From the NCBI RefSeq assembly GCF_003545715.1, contig NZ_QVNU01000008.1, forward strand, positions 124,001 to 188,000: a stretch of 64,000 nucleotides of DNA. The letters run 5' to 3'. Below, piece by piece: positions 19,967-28,709 of this stretch. Source of the stretch: Taibaiella koreensis. GTDB lineage: Bacteria > Bacteroidota > Bacteroidia > Chitinophagales > Chitinophagaceae. A program made the translations under genes and the position numbers. Position 1 is the stretch's first letter; each line of letters begins with the position of its first letter. The notes under the pieces are model-generated. The model ran no database searches. It worked only from the letters and a program-made list of their open reading frames with translations, and had not been told where the DNA came from.

Positions 19967-20601
19967 CGGGGATACACACCGATATCGGCAAGACGATCGT
20001 GGCCGCGATATTGACAGAGGCACTGCAGGCCGATTATTGGAAGCCGGTACAGGCCGGTGCACCCGATCAAACCGACCTGATGACCGTACAGCAATTGGTG
20101 AGCAACCCGGTAAGCCGGTGCCACCCTGAGGCCATACGTCTTAAGCTCGCGGCATCGCCGCATCATGCGGCAGCTTGTGAAAACAAAACATACGATTGCC
20201 GGGAATTCCAATTTCCCCTTACAGATAATCTGCTGCTGGTGGAAACCGCAGGCGGCCTCATGTCGCCTGTAGACGCCAGGCATACCGTGGCTGATTTCAT
20301 TCAATACCACCAGATGCCGGCGATCCTCGTCACCCGGCACTACCTGGGCAGCATCAACCATACCTTGCTGTGCCTGGAGCTCATGAAGCAACGGGGTATC
20401 CCTTTGCTTTGCCTGGTGGTGAACGGTCCCAGGGACGAGGCTTCGGAAGCATTTATAGTCCCTTATGCGGGTAGCAGCCCGGTGATCTATACAGAGCAGC
20501 TGAATGAACTTACACCGGAACAGATAAGCCTTGCGGCGCAATGGCTAAAAGCTGTTTCACCTTTATCGTTTTTATATGAACAATATCAGCCAAAGGGATA
20601 G
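19939..20601 (+). CDS. bioD: Dethiobiotin synthetase
   Basis: 220 residues from ATG 19939 (MAAIQPIAIAGIHTDIGKT); the open frame reaches further upstream but only within bioF. ATP-dependent ring closure of diaminopelargonate. The P-loop GIHTDIGKT corresponds to the family's GTDTxVGKT. ETAGGLMSPVD is the second conserved block, and KPVQAG follows strand two. Overlaps bioF upstream and bioA downstream. Confidence 0.93.
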   Translation: MAAIQPIAIAGIHTDIGKTIVAAILTEALQADYWKPVQAGAPDQTDLMTVQQLVSNPVSRCHPEAIRLKLAASPHHAAACENKTYDCREFQFPLTDNLLLVETAGGLMSPVDARHTVADFIQYHQMPAILVTRHYLGSINHTLLCLELMKQRGIPLLCLVVNGPRDEASEAFIVPYAGSSPVIYTEQLNELTPEQISLAAQWLKAVSPLSFLYEQYQPKG

Positions 20602-21853
20602 CGCCGTTATCTGGCATCCCTATACGCAAATGCAGCTGGCGCCGGGAGCCATAGGGATTGTAAAAGGGGAGGGCGTCTTTCTTATCGACGAAGCCAGTAA
20701 CCGCTATATCGACGCCATCGCTTCCTGGTGGGTCAACCTGCACGGACATAGTCATCCCTATATCGCGCAATATTTAAGCAAGCAACTGTTAACGCTGGAG
20801 CATTGCATATTTGCCGGCTTTACCCACGAGCCTGCTGTAGCATTGGCCGAAAGGTTGCTGCCGCTGCTACCCGGCAATATGGCCAGGATCTTTTATTCCG
20901 ACAATGGCTCTACCGCAGTGGAAGTAGCCCTCAAAATGGCCTGGCAATACCACGATAACCGGCAAGCCGGCAGACGTCGCCTGATCGCGCTGGAAGGCGC
21001 TTATCACGGCGATACCTTCGGCGCCATGTCGGTAAGCGGCCGTAGTCTTTTTACCCGGCCATTCGATGCGCTGCTGTTCGATGTTTCCTTTATTCCCTTT
21101 CCCCATCCTGGCAGGGAAGAGGATACCTTACAAGCGCTGGAAACCCTGTTGCAGCAGGAAGATGCGGCGGCGCTTATTATCGAGCCCCTGGTGCAGGGTG
21201 CAGCGGGCATGCGGATGTATGCTCCCGCTGTCCTGGAGCAAATGATCCGCCTTTGTCATACATATGGTTGTCTGGCAATCGCCGACGAGGTCATGACCGG
21301 CTTTGGCCGTACCGGTACCTGGTTTGCCTGCGATCAGGCGCCCGGTGTTGCCCCCGATATCGTTTGCCTCTCCAAAGGCCTTACCGGCGGCACGGTACCG
21401 CTGGGTGTCACGGCCTGTACGCAGGAAATATATGAGGCATTCCTCAGCGACGATCACCGGCATACGCTGTACCACGGACATTCCTTTACCGCCAACCCCA
21501 TTGCCTGCGCCGCGGGCCTTGCCAGCCTCGATCTGTTGCTGGCGCCGGCATGCCGCAAGCAGATCGACGCCATCGCAGGGGCACATCGCGCAGTCGCAAA
21601 GCGATGGCAGGACCGAGGCGCGCTCAGGGATATACGGCAATGTGGCACCATATTGGCGCTGGAGCTGGATACCGGTGCTGCGGGCGGCTACCTCGACCAA
21701 CGCCGGGATTTTATGTACCACTTTTTCCTGGAACGGAAAATACTCCTGCGTCCCCTGGGAAATGTGCTCTATTTACTACCACCTTATTGTATCACTCCGG
21801 AACAGTTGGAACAAGTCTATGAAGCGATTGACGGACTGTTCGCTGTTTTATAA
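20576..21853 (+). CDS. bioA: Adenosylmethionine-8-amino-7-oxononanoate aminotransferase
   Basis: 425 residues. PLP class III aminotransferase making diaminopelargonate with SAM as amino donor. Visible: WHPYTQM and SWWVNLHGHSHP near the start (SAM-type BioA signatures), YSDNGSTAVEVALKMA, IADEVMTGFGRTG, CLSKGLTGGTVPLG with the PLP lysine, and LYHGHSFTANPIACAAG. Overlaps bioD by 26 bp; 14 bp before the diiron-protein gene. Confidence 0.96.
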   Translation: MNNISQRDSAVIWHPYTQMQLAPGAIGIVKGEGVFLIDEASNRYIDAIASWWVNLHGHSHPYIAQYLSKQLLTLEHCIFAGFTHEPAVALAERLLPLLPGNMARIFYSDNGSTAVEVALKMAWQYHDNRQAGRRRLIALEGAYHGDTFGAMSVSGRSLFTRPFDALLFDVSFIPFPHPGREEDTLQALETLLQQEDAAALIIEPLVQGAAGMRMYAPAVLEQMIRLCHTYGCLAIADEVMTGFGRTGTWFACDQAPGVAPDIVCLSKGLTGGTVPLGVTACTQEIYEAFLSDDHRHTLYHGHSFTANPIACAAGLASLDLLLAPACRKQIDAIAGAHRAVAKRWQDRGALRDIRQCGTILALELDTGAAGGYLDQRRDFMYHFFLERKILLRPLGNVLYLLPPYCITPEQLEQVYEAIDGLFAVL

Positions 21854-21867
21854 AGATCATATCTACA

Positions 21868-22497
21868 ATGCCAATTTCTTTTCCCGATCTGCTGGCGCAG
21901 ATCGTATCGGACGATAACCTGCATGCCCGCTGGCTCAACTCCCTGTCTCTGATGGAGAATACAGGCGCACGTAAAATAGCGCGGTACGAACATCCGGTAT
22001 ACACAAGCCTCACCGTATTAAAGCATGCTGCGGAAGAGGCCAGGCATGCCTATTATCTGAAAAAACAGATCACAAAGCTGGGCGATGACTTATGTCCCGA
22101 CTACAGCTTTCCTTTCCTGCTGGCGCCGGCGCACAGCTATCATTACCTGCGGCAGCTTGACCTCGAAACCTGCCGCTACCTGGCGGCTACGGGCAAAAAA
22201 GGCCGTGCACTTCACGATGCCGCTTACATCCTGGTCACTTATGCCATTGAAGTGCGGGCCGATGAGCTATATGATATGTATCAGCAAGCCTTAACTACGG
22301 CAGGTTCCAGGGTGAATGTCAAATCCATTATTCTCGAGGAAGCCGGCCACCTGGAAGAGATGACACGTATGCTGGAAGCTTTTGATCCCGGGTGGCAGCC
22401 TATTGCCGATGATATTTGTGCTATTGAAGACCGCCTTCACCAGCAATGGCTGGCTGCGGTGGCGCAGGCGGTAGCAGCCGAACAGACCATAGCTTAA
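21868..22497 (+). CDS. Ferritin-like diiron protein at the end of the bio operon
   Basis: 209 residues, mostly helical. The four-helix diiron pattern is complete: a Glu in SLMENTGARK, ExxH in AAEEARHAYYL, a Glu in YAIEVRADELY and ExxH in LEEAGHLEEM. This is the ligand set of ferritin-like oxidases and hydroxylases. It starts 14 bp after bioA in the same direction, so it is probably co-transcribed. No bioC or bioH is present in this operon; a part in making or trimming the pimeloyl precursor is an attractive inference but unproven. I do not recognise a named family. Confidence 0.75.
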   Translation: MPISFPDLLAQIVSDDNLHARWLNSLSLMENTGARKIARYEHPVYTSLTVLKHAAEEARHAYYLKKQITKLGDDLCPDYSFPFLLAPAHSYHYLRQLDLETCRYLAATGKKGRALHDAAYILVTYAIEVRADELYDMYQQALTTAGSRVNVKSIILEEAGHLEEMTRMLEAFDPGWQPIADDICAIEDRLHQQWLAAVAQAVAAEQTIA

Positions 22498-22583
22498 GCC
22501 TGCCGGATCATCAGTTTCAATAAGGTATAGCGGCTTGTGGTGTAGTGGCTTCGGACTAAAGCAAATTCCTTATATATTTGCTT

Positions 22584-24137
22584 ATGCCTCATTATGCCAA
22601 TAAGCCCCGTTTATGGATGCTTCTTTCCGCCGTATTGTTTGCTGTTGCTATCATCTTTGTTCAGTTCTACCTGGCCTGGATATGTCTTATCCCGCTCTTC
22701 TATGCACTCGACGGGCGTAAAGGCAGGCAGGCTTTTGCCGACGGCGCACTCTTCGGACTGGTGGCCGGGGCTTTGCTATGCTACTGGATGCCTGGCGTAG
22801 TGGCGCAGTTTACGGGTGGGTCTATGCTGTTTGGCATCGCCGCCTACCTGGTGGCGCTTTTGTTTACCGCCTTGTATTTCGGTATCCTGATACTGTTACT
22901 GGTTACCTTGAAAAAGGGGCTGGGGCAGGGCTGGGCGCAGGCATTGCTGGCAGCGACCGTTTGGATCTGCGGCGAATGGATCCTGTCTACCTTCAAAGGC
23001 ATGCCCTGGTTCGGCTTTCATACCGGTAACATGCTGTCGCGCGATCTTTACGCGATACAATTTGCTGCGCTCGGCGGTGTATTGCTGATGAGCTTTTTTG
23101 TGGTGCTGGTCAATTTCCTGGCCGCACATTTTATCAGGACAGAACAATGGAAACGATTGGCCCTACCGGCATTGCTGATCCTGGCTTATCAGCTGGCCGG
23201 CTACGGTATCTACTACCGGTTCACCGAAAAAGAGAAGGGGAACAGCACAGTGCCTTTTTCCGTAGCCCTGTTGTGTGAGAATACGCCGCCCGACGTAAAA
23301 TGGGACCAGGCAAACGGGGACTTCATGGCGCGGCAGATGCTGGCGCTGAATGCCCGTATGACAGCGCTCAAACCCGATATCGCCGTATGGACAGAATCGG
23401 CAGTGCCCTGGACCTATTCGCCGGATGATCCCTTTGTCAAAGAAGTGATCAAAACCTCTTCGCCCTTGGGTATTACCCATATCATAGGCATCAATACCGA
23501 TTATAAAGATGAAGTCGTGTTCAATTCGGCCTATTGCCTTCAGCCCGATGGAAAGGTGGCAGGACGTTACGACAAGCGCTTTCTCCTTGCCCTGGTAGAG
23601 CGGCCATTGGGTACCTATGCGCTGCCTTTTCTCAGTACCGACGGCTTTTATGCCCGGGAGGGAGAAGAAGCTCTGCCTTTGCCAACGAATAAGGGGAAAG
23701 CCGGTGTCTTAATATGTAACGAAGCTACTGTAGATGATGCCGCTATTGACCTGATACACAATGGCGCCACGTTCCTGGTGAACATCAGCAACGATGGATG
23801 GTTCAGCGGGATCCCGTACCTGGTCAATCAGCATTTTTACAATGCACGCTTACGTGCTGTAGAGGTACGCAAAGATATGGCGGTTAACAGCAATATGGGC
23901 ATATCGGGTAAAGTAGACGCCTCGGGACAGGTAGAGCAGTTACCCGCATATTCAGGCGGGTATGTATCGAAGGTTTTGTTAAATGGAAATAATTTTACTA
24001 CCTTCTACTCGGATTTCAAACCATGGATCATTTGCCTCGCCTGGATAGGCCTGGTATTTTTCATTGCTAAACGATTGTTTCACCACACAAAAACAGCCCA
24101 TGAAAAAACTGCTACTTTTCTGTCTGCTTCTGGTTAG
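22584..24137 (+). CDS. lnt: Apolipoprotein N-acyltransferase
   Basis: 517 residues from ATG 22584. Adds the third acyl chain to lipoproteins at the periplasmic face of the inner membrane. About six N-terminal transmembrane helices are followed by a CN-hydrolase domain with the catalytic set Glu (AVWTESAVPWTY), Lys (GRYDKRFLLAL) and Cys (GVLICNEATVDD), then NISNDGWFSG and QHFYNARLRAVE. A final helix (WIICLAWIGLVFFIA) closes the protein. The 3' end overlaps the next gene by 38 bp. Confidence 0.92.
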   Translation: MPHYANKPRLWMLLSAVLFAVAIIFVQFYLAWICLIPLFYALDGRKGRQAFADGALFGLVAGALLCYWMPGVVAQFTGGSMLFGIAAYLVALLFTALYFGILILLLVTLKKGLGQGWAQALLAATVWICGEWILSTFKGMPWFGFHTGNMLSRDLYAIQFAALGGVLLMSFFVVLVNFLAAHFIRTEQWKRLALPALLILAYQLAGYGIYYRFTEKEKGNSTVPFSVALLCENTPPDVKWDQANGDFMARQMLALNARMTALKPDIAVWTESAVPWTYSPDDPFVKEVIKTSSPLGITHIIGINTDYKDEVVFNSAYCLQPDGKVAGRYDKRFLLALVERPLGTYALPFLSTDGFYAREGEEALPLPTNKGKAGVLICNEATVDDAAIDLIHNGATFLVNISNDGWFSGIPYLVNQHFYNARLRAVEVRKDMAVNSNMGISGKVDASGQVEQLPAYSGGYVSKVLLNGNNFTTFYSDFKPWIICLAWIGLVFFIAKRLFHHTKTAHEKTATFLSASG

Positions 24138-25875
24138 TGTTGCCGAGCTGCATGCCTCTTTGCGGCAAACCAAGTACCGCTGGCGCAATGACGACGGTAA
24201 TGAAACCACCGCTACCTGGATGGCTCCGCAGAATACGCCTGTCACCATCCTCAGCACCACCACATCGGTCCGGCTGCGCCTGGAGTTTGACAATGACAAT
24301 GGTGCTGCATTCAGTTCGGTGCTTTCCGAAAACCTCCAATATTCTATCGATGGCATTACCTGGACCACCATCAACGGAGCGCCCACCAATGCCTTTGCCT
24401 ATACCACGAGCACTTTTGTGAACAATGGCGCGGCTACGACCCTCCAGATGCCACCAGGGACTGCAGGCACCTTTGTGCCGGGGCGCATTGTCACGACGCC
24501 TTCCCTAACGCCGATGTCGTTGAATGACGGCGAAAAAACCGAAATGGAATGGGTGATCAAACCCACTGCAAATGCCGTGCCGGGGCAAACTTATTTTTTC
24601 CAGACGGCAGACCAGGAAGACCTTCCCCTGGAGCTCGGAGAGCTTACCATCAGTCCGCAATGCGCCGGTACGCCTACGGCAGGCAACCTCGCGGCCGCCA
24701 TGCCTGTGGTCGAATGTAACCAGACGACGATGATGACCATAACGGGCAGCACCATAGGCCTTGGCATCAATTATCAATGGCAATACGGGCTCAATGGCGT
24801 CTGGACCGATTTTGGCGGCAATGCATCGACGCAGGCCTCACAACCGGTAATACAAAACCTGCAATACCGCTGCGTTGTTACCTGCGCCAACAGCGGGGAA
24901 AAAGACACGACAAACGTGATCGCCGTCAATGTACTGCCCTTGCCCGTAGACTTGGGCAACGACATTAACGAATGCGTGGATACAGGAGCACAATTGGTGC
25001 TCGACGCCGGCGTGCTCCCGCACAGCCCGCAATACGTATGGGACAATGGCAGCATCAGCCAGGTAAGAGGCGTAAAAGAAAGCGGCACCTATTACGTGAA
25101 GGTGACCAACGAGTTTACCTGTGTGGGTTTTGATACCATTAACGTCATTCTACGCGATAATCCCATCGTGAACCTGGGCAATGATACTTCGATCTGCAAC
25201 GGCGCTTCACTGACGCTTAATGGCGGCCCCGATGGCATCAGCTACTTCTGGAATACCGGTGCTACCACCCAGTTGCTCACGGTAAGCGGAGCAGGCGCCT
25301 ACGCTGTATTTGTGACCAATAACCTGGGCTGTATCAAATCGGACACGATCCAGGTCAATACGGCAGGCGAGCTGCCGCACGTAGACGGGATAAACATTTC
25401 CAACAACGGGATCAATACCTTCAAATTTACCGCGGTGAATCCGCAAAATGTAATCGGTTATATCTGGGATTTCGGGGATGGCTCGCCACCCAGCTACCAG
25501 CAATCACCCACACATAGTTACGATGTTAATCCGGCCAGCTATATTGTAGTGCTCAAGCTTAGTAGCAGCTGTGGCTTCCTGGTTGATTCTACCTCGGCCA
25601 ATATCGTAGGCATCAAGCCGCTGACAGTAAGTAACGATGAGCTGAGCGTTTATCCCAATCCTGCAAAAACCAGCGCTACGATCCTGAATAAAGGAAGCCT
25701 GAAAATGGAGCATATCGCGGTGTATAATGTACTGGGACAACTGGTATATCAGGCCGCCGCCGACAGTAAGGACAAACATATGCTGTCACTCGGCGGATTT
25801 GCGGGTGGATTGTATACCATCGAGATCAATACCGATAAAGGACGGGTAGCCAGAAAACTGGAGATTCAGCGATGA
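24100..25875 (+). CDS. T9SS-secreted protein with Ig-like repeats, PKD and type A sorting domain
   Basis: 591 residues from ATG 24100 (MKKLLLFCLLLVSVAELHAS, a signal peptide). An N-terminal beta domain of about 180 residues is followed by Ig-like segments, two short repeats of the NLGNDTSICNGASLTLNGG type, a PKD domain (GYIWDFGDGSPPSYQQSPTH) and a C-terminal sorting domain (LSVYPNPAKTSATILNKGS ... GGLYTIEINTDKG). Its C-terminal half is laid out like the 2075-6937 protein, suggesting paralogy. The start lies inside the end of lnt. A surface role is inferred from the domains. Confidence 0.9.
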   Translation: MKKLLLFCLLLVSVAELHASLRQTKYRWRNDDGNETTATWMAPQNTPVTILSTTTSVRLRLEFDNDNGAAFSSVLSENLQYSIDGITWTTINGAPTNAFAYTTSTFVNNGAATTLQMPPGTAGTFVPGRIVTTPSLTPMSLNDGEKTEMEWVIKPTANAVPGQTYFFQTADQEDLPLELGELTISPQCAGTPTAGNLAAAMPVVECNQTTMMTITGSTIGLGINYQWQYGLNGVWTDFGGNASTQASQPVIQNLQYRCVVTCANSGEKDTTNVIAVNVLPLPVDLGNDINECVDTGAQLVLDAGVLPHSPQYVWDNGSISQVRGVKESGTYYVKVTNEFTCVGFDTINVILRDNPIVNLGNDTSICNGASLTLNGGPDGISYFWNTGATTQLLTVSGAGAYAVFVTNNLGCIKSDTIQVNTAGELPHVDGINISNNGINTFKFTAVNPQNVIGYIWDFGDGSPPSYQQSPTHSYDVNPASYIVVLKLSSSCGFLVDSTSANIVGIKPLTVSNDELSVYPNPAKTSATILNKGSLKMEHIAVYNVLGQLVYQAAADSKDKHMLSLGGFAGGLYTIEINTDKGRVARKLEIQR

Positions 25876-25902
25876 ATGTCCTATTAAGTTAATTTTCCTA
25901 TT

Positions 25903-25937
25903 AAAAAATTCCGGCCTATTGTGCCGGAATTTTTTTG
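25903..25937 (+). terminator. Terminator of the lnt-adhesin unit
   Basis: AAAAAATTCCGGC / GCCGGAATTTTTTT hairpin 28 bp after the stop codon, ending in seven T. Confidence 0.9.
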
Positions 25938-26394
25938 CGTGGCTATCCAAATATGGGAAACAAAACTATCTCCGGTCCTTAAGCATGTCGAACTTATCTC
26001 ACCGAAGGCAAAGGACAGCTATAAATGGTGCTTCGACGCGCTCAGCAACCGTTATCAAGACGAATTTGACCAATGTTTTCTATATCGGTATAGTCAGTCC
26101 TTTTTATTCCTAACCGCTGGTCTACAAAAGCGAAGCAGTATCAGACTTTAATTATAGAAAGTATCTATTTTTTTGTTTCAATAATAACTATAATATATTA
26201 TTAATCACAAAATTAAAATTATAAAGTTTCTTTTAGTTTGGAGTTTAAAATAGATCAATTTTCGCATAACATTAATTATCAATTGGTTAGCTATGAAAAA
26301 GGGTAGGAGGGTAGAAACAATAATTATTAAAAAGGTTCAAGTATATTTCACTATAACTTTTAAACCAGTATTTTAAAAGCTAAATATTGCTATT
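25938..26394. other. AT-rich intergenic region
   Basis: About 450 bp without a convincing gene. A 76-codon frame at its left end begins inside the terminator and lacks coding character. From about 26150 the sequence is very AT-rich with no clear promoter box. Confidence 0.5.
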
Positions 26395-27291
26395 CTATAT
26401 TTGATCAAATAAAACTTTATCATCCTTATAACGACGCCGGCTAGTCCGCTTTAGACCGGTGGCCGATGCCGAGGATCGCCAAAGACCCTTTTTAATTTCA
26501 TGGGAAGACGGGGGAGATGATGGCGGAGCACGAAGCATATGCCGGAGGCTATTGAAAACAGTATCGGAGCCCATTTCCGGCCGGCCTGTAAACTGCAGTC
26601 CGCAGCAGCAGTCATAGATATGCAGGCGGGTATGCACCGATCGCCGGCCCCGGTCGATCAGCAGGCCGGGCGCATCTCTGAAGCCATAGATCGAGACGTC
26701 CACGGTCCGAAAATCAGCAGCCGTGGCGGCCAGTCCGAAAGCAAGGCCGGTTGTGCCTGCGATCACAAGCTGTTCCAGTGAGCCGCCGGTGGCATCGGGC
26801 AAACTACGGATACCATAATTGCCCTGGCCAGGAATGATTTTTAGCACAGGGTACCGGGCTAGGCCGGTCCTTAGCCGCCGGCTGTCCGTACCAATGAGGG
26901 AAACGCCGGCGGGCAGCGTAAGGCCGCTGATACAATAGCCATCCGGCGTATAAGGCAGGTAGATCCGCAAGGCGCCGCAGTTCAGAGCCGATTGTATCGC
27001 AGAGTTATCATCAGCAATCCCATCGCCCCGGGCGCCATACCACTTTGCACTCACCTGGTCCTGGTCTAGACGTTCCCAAAGCCCTTGATTAAGTGAGTTA
27101 TTTGAAGTCTTACCGGAAGAAGAAAAGAAGATGCCCTCATCAGTAATTGCGCCGGTAGGAAGGGAAGTCCTCCGTCGCCAGACAAAAGTACCGCCGCCGC
27201 CGTCGTTAAGGCAATGGTAGCCCATCACCCGGACGATCTCATCGGGACCAGTATAGGCCTTAAGCGCTGCAATAGAGCATAAAGTGATCAT
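26395..27291 (-). CDS. Pectate-lyase-superfamily (right-handed beta-helix) protein, possibly truncated
   Basis: 298 residues from ATG 27291 (MITLCSIAALKAYTGPDEIV). The motif WYGARGDGIADDNSAIQSAL near residue 83 is the signature of the pectate lyase 3 / GH28-related fold used in polysaccharide-degrading enzymes and tailspikes. It follows a small head domain (LNDGGGGTFVWRR, typical of such proteins). The last about 45 residues are low-complexity and basic (RAPPSSPPSSHEIKKG) and do not look like helix coils, so the C-terminus may be lost or frameshifted. No signal peptide is evident. Substrate unknown. Confidence 0.7.
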   Translation of the reverse strand: MITLCSIAALKAYTGPDEIVRVMGYHCLNDGGGGTFVWRRRTSLPTGAITDEGIFFSSSGKTSNNSLNQGLWERLDQDQVSAKWYGARGDGIADDNSAIQSALNCGALRIYLPYTPDGYCISGLTLPAGVSLIGTDSRRLRTGLARYPVLKIIPGQGNYGIRSLPDATGGSLEQLVIAGTTGLAFGLAATAADFRTVDVSIYGFRDAPGLLIDRGRRSVHTRLHIYDCCCGLQFTGRPEMGSDTVFNSLRHMLRAPPSSPPSSHEIKKGLWRSSASATGLKRTSRRRYKDDKVLFDQI

Positions 27292-27369
27292 AGTTAAGGT
27301 GTTTGGTTGTTTGGAAAGGCAAAGGTAAGCACGGGTTGCGCCGTGAGACGGCGGAGGCAAGACAGCATT

Positions 27370-27565
27370 TTTCCGTATGAGGACCCAACTGAAGGATAAA
27401 GAATCCACATTCAGTAATCGTTCTGGCGGAGAGGGAGCCTTCTGTCACCAGGCGAAAGTGCCGGCCGGCGGCATGGCGCAGATCATGATAGCGCAACATC
27501 CGTGCGATCTTATCAGGATCAGGAAAGGTCTTGAGCGCTGCTGTAGAACACAGGCGGTATTTGGG
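27370..27565 (-). pseudogene. Decayed copy of the N-terminus of the neighbouring beta-helix gene
   Basis: The minus-strand frame reads STAALKTFPDPDKIARMLRYH, ... GRHFRLVTEGSLSARTITECGFFI, which aligns with SIAALKAYTGPDEIVRVMGYH, ... GGTFVWRRRTSLPTGAITDEGIFF of the intact gene just downstream. Only about 60 codons survive, and the conserved GDGIADD region is missing. It is a partial tandem duplication that has decayed. Confidence 0.65.
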
Positions 27566-27627
27566 GTGTTTAGAGCAGCAAGACAGCCGGGTAATCGGGC
27601 GCAGCCCGCATCGATTGGGCAAGCGTT

Positions 27628-27666
27628 TAAAATAAAGTGACCGCCGCTGGAAGCAGGGCGGTCGCT
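27628..27666 (-). terminator. Terminator of the 27690-28052 gene
   Basis: On the minus strand GCGACCGCC, a loop of about 11 bases, then GGCGGTCAC followed by TTTATTTT. Confidence 0.75.
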
Positions 27667-27689
27667 CTCTATAATAGGGCGTAATCTCT

Positions 27690-28052
27690 TTATTTTTTTA
27701 GTGCGGCAACAGTAAGCTCGTAGTTATAAGCGTCCGAACCTTTCCATTGTACCATACGACCTTCGACAGTCGTTTTGCCTGAACTCTTGCCCGCAGTGAT
27801 CGCATCGTCCACGTAATGGATAATCTTATTGTAGTCCGTATTATCGTTGGAATTTGGCGCCTTGACGAACTCGGCTGGCATAGCTCCCGGTTCGTTACAG
27901 GTCATTTCGGTATTGCCTTTGGCATCAGTCAGCTGATCGATCTTGTTGAAGCCGTTGGCGCTGCCGTTCTTTTTGACCAGGTGAAAAAAGCCTTCGGCCT
28001 GTACACCGAGGGAGAAGCTGAGCAGGGCAGCCGCTAAGATGATTCTTTTCAT
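27690..28052 (-). CDS. Small secreted protein of unknown function
   Basis: 120 residues with a clear signal peptide (MKRIILAAALLSFSLGVQAE) and a soluble remainder of mixed charge with one cysteine in the mature part (TCNEPG). It is the last host-type gene before the left attachment site of the prophage, 70 bp away. No family recognised. Confidence 0.7.
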   Translation of the reverse strand: MKRIILAAALLSFSLGVQAEGFFHLVKKNGSANGFNKIDQLTDAKGNTEMTCNEPGAMPAEFVKAPNSNDNTDYNKIIHYVDDAITAGKSSGKTTVEGRMVQWKGSDAYNYELTVAALKK

Positions 28053-28123
28053 GAGTGGAAGTTGATTTACAAAGTTGGATTGAATAATGAAGATAGGGTT
28101 TAAAGTGATTGCGTAGAATTTTT

Positions 28124-28151
28124 ACTTAACATAATATAAATTATAGGACAT
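28124..28151 (-). other. attL: dif-like XerC/XerD site
   Basis: Read on the minus strand it has the dif layout: an 11-base left arm ending CCTATAA, the 6-base centre TTTATA, and the 11-base right arm TTATGTTAAGT. The right arm differs from the E. coli dif XerD arm (TTATGTTAAAT) at one base. It matches attR at 34997-35024 over the centre and the arm TTATAGGACA. No recombinase gene lies in the element, which fits use of host XerCD. Confidence 0.8.
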
Positions 28152-28192
28152 TACATTTGCTTTAGTTGAAAACAGCGTGTTAATTACGTTTG
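28152..28192 (+). promoter_or_regulatory. Candidate prophage promoter region
   Basis: Two copies of the Bacteroidota -7 consensus TAnnTTTG (TACATTTG at 28152-28159, TACGTTTG at 28185-28192) lie between attL and the first phage gene; a TTG sits at 28166, only roughly placed for a -33 element. Confidence 0.35.
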
Positions 28193-28212
28193 TTGAATAA
28201 TATAAATCCTTA

Positions 28213-28461
28213 ATGTTCTATATGATGAAAAAAAATGATGCAAGAGTTAATTCTTGGAATAAAACGGATGAGCGTGTAATCCTTGAAAAGTTACAAAAGT
28301 ATGAAGGATCGATTTCTCGACGCGTTGACCGGATGCAATCCATGATGCCTGGGCATATGCCGGGCCGCTTGCGTTCTATGTTGATTCGGCGCAACGTTGC
28401 TGTTTTGCGTGCAATCACTAAGGTTAAAGATTCACTTTTAAATACACCCAAATATGAGTAG
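28213..28461 (+). CDS. Small basic phage protein
   Basis: 82 residues, rich in Arg, Lys and Met (MQSMMPGHMPGRLRSMLIRR), predicted helical. First gene of the element, 60 bp inside attL. Its stop overlaps the ATG of the next gene by 8 bp. Function unknown; a nucleic-acid-binding role is only suggested by charge. Confidence 0.55.
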   Translation: MFYMMKKNDARVNSWNKTDERVILEKLQKYEGSISRRVDRMQSMMPGHMPGRLRSMLIRRNVAVLRAITKVKDSLLNTPKYE

Positions 28462-28648
28462 ACCACTTTTTTTGCGACCGTTTCGCCGCCACTGTCTTAG
28501 GCATGTTTTTTTAGAGCGTGATCACTACCATAGTCTGATGATGATGGTTCGTTTATTTCGTCGAAGTCGTTCAGCGCGAAATCATCGCGGTTATGTCAAT
28601 CTTTATTTTAGGAAGAAAAATTTTATGGTCGTTCGTCGTTTACGTTGA
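28454..28648 (+). CDS. Very small arginine-rich phage protein
   Basis: 64 residues with about 17 Arg and many aromatic residues (LFLRPFRRHCLRHVFLERD). Overlaps the preceding gene by 8 bp, as expected for coupled phage genes. Function unknown; could be a DNA-condensing protein. It is short, so coding status is not certain. Confidence 0.45.
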   Translation: MSRPLFLRPFRRHCLRHVFLERDHYHSLMMMVRLFRRSRSARNHRGYVNLYFRKKNFMVVRRLR

Positions 28649-28709
28649 TTTTTTTATCCTCTCATTGCGATTCCTTGGCCGGTTCGTACTGAGATCAATC
28701 ATTCACAAC

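Noticed and set aside
25921-26151. 76-codon frame after the lnt-adhesin unit
   Set aside because: It begins inside the terminator, lacks a family match and has no coding character.
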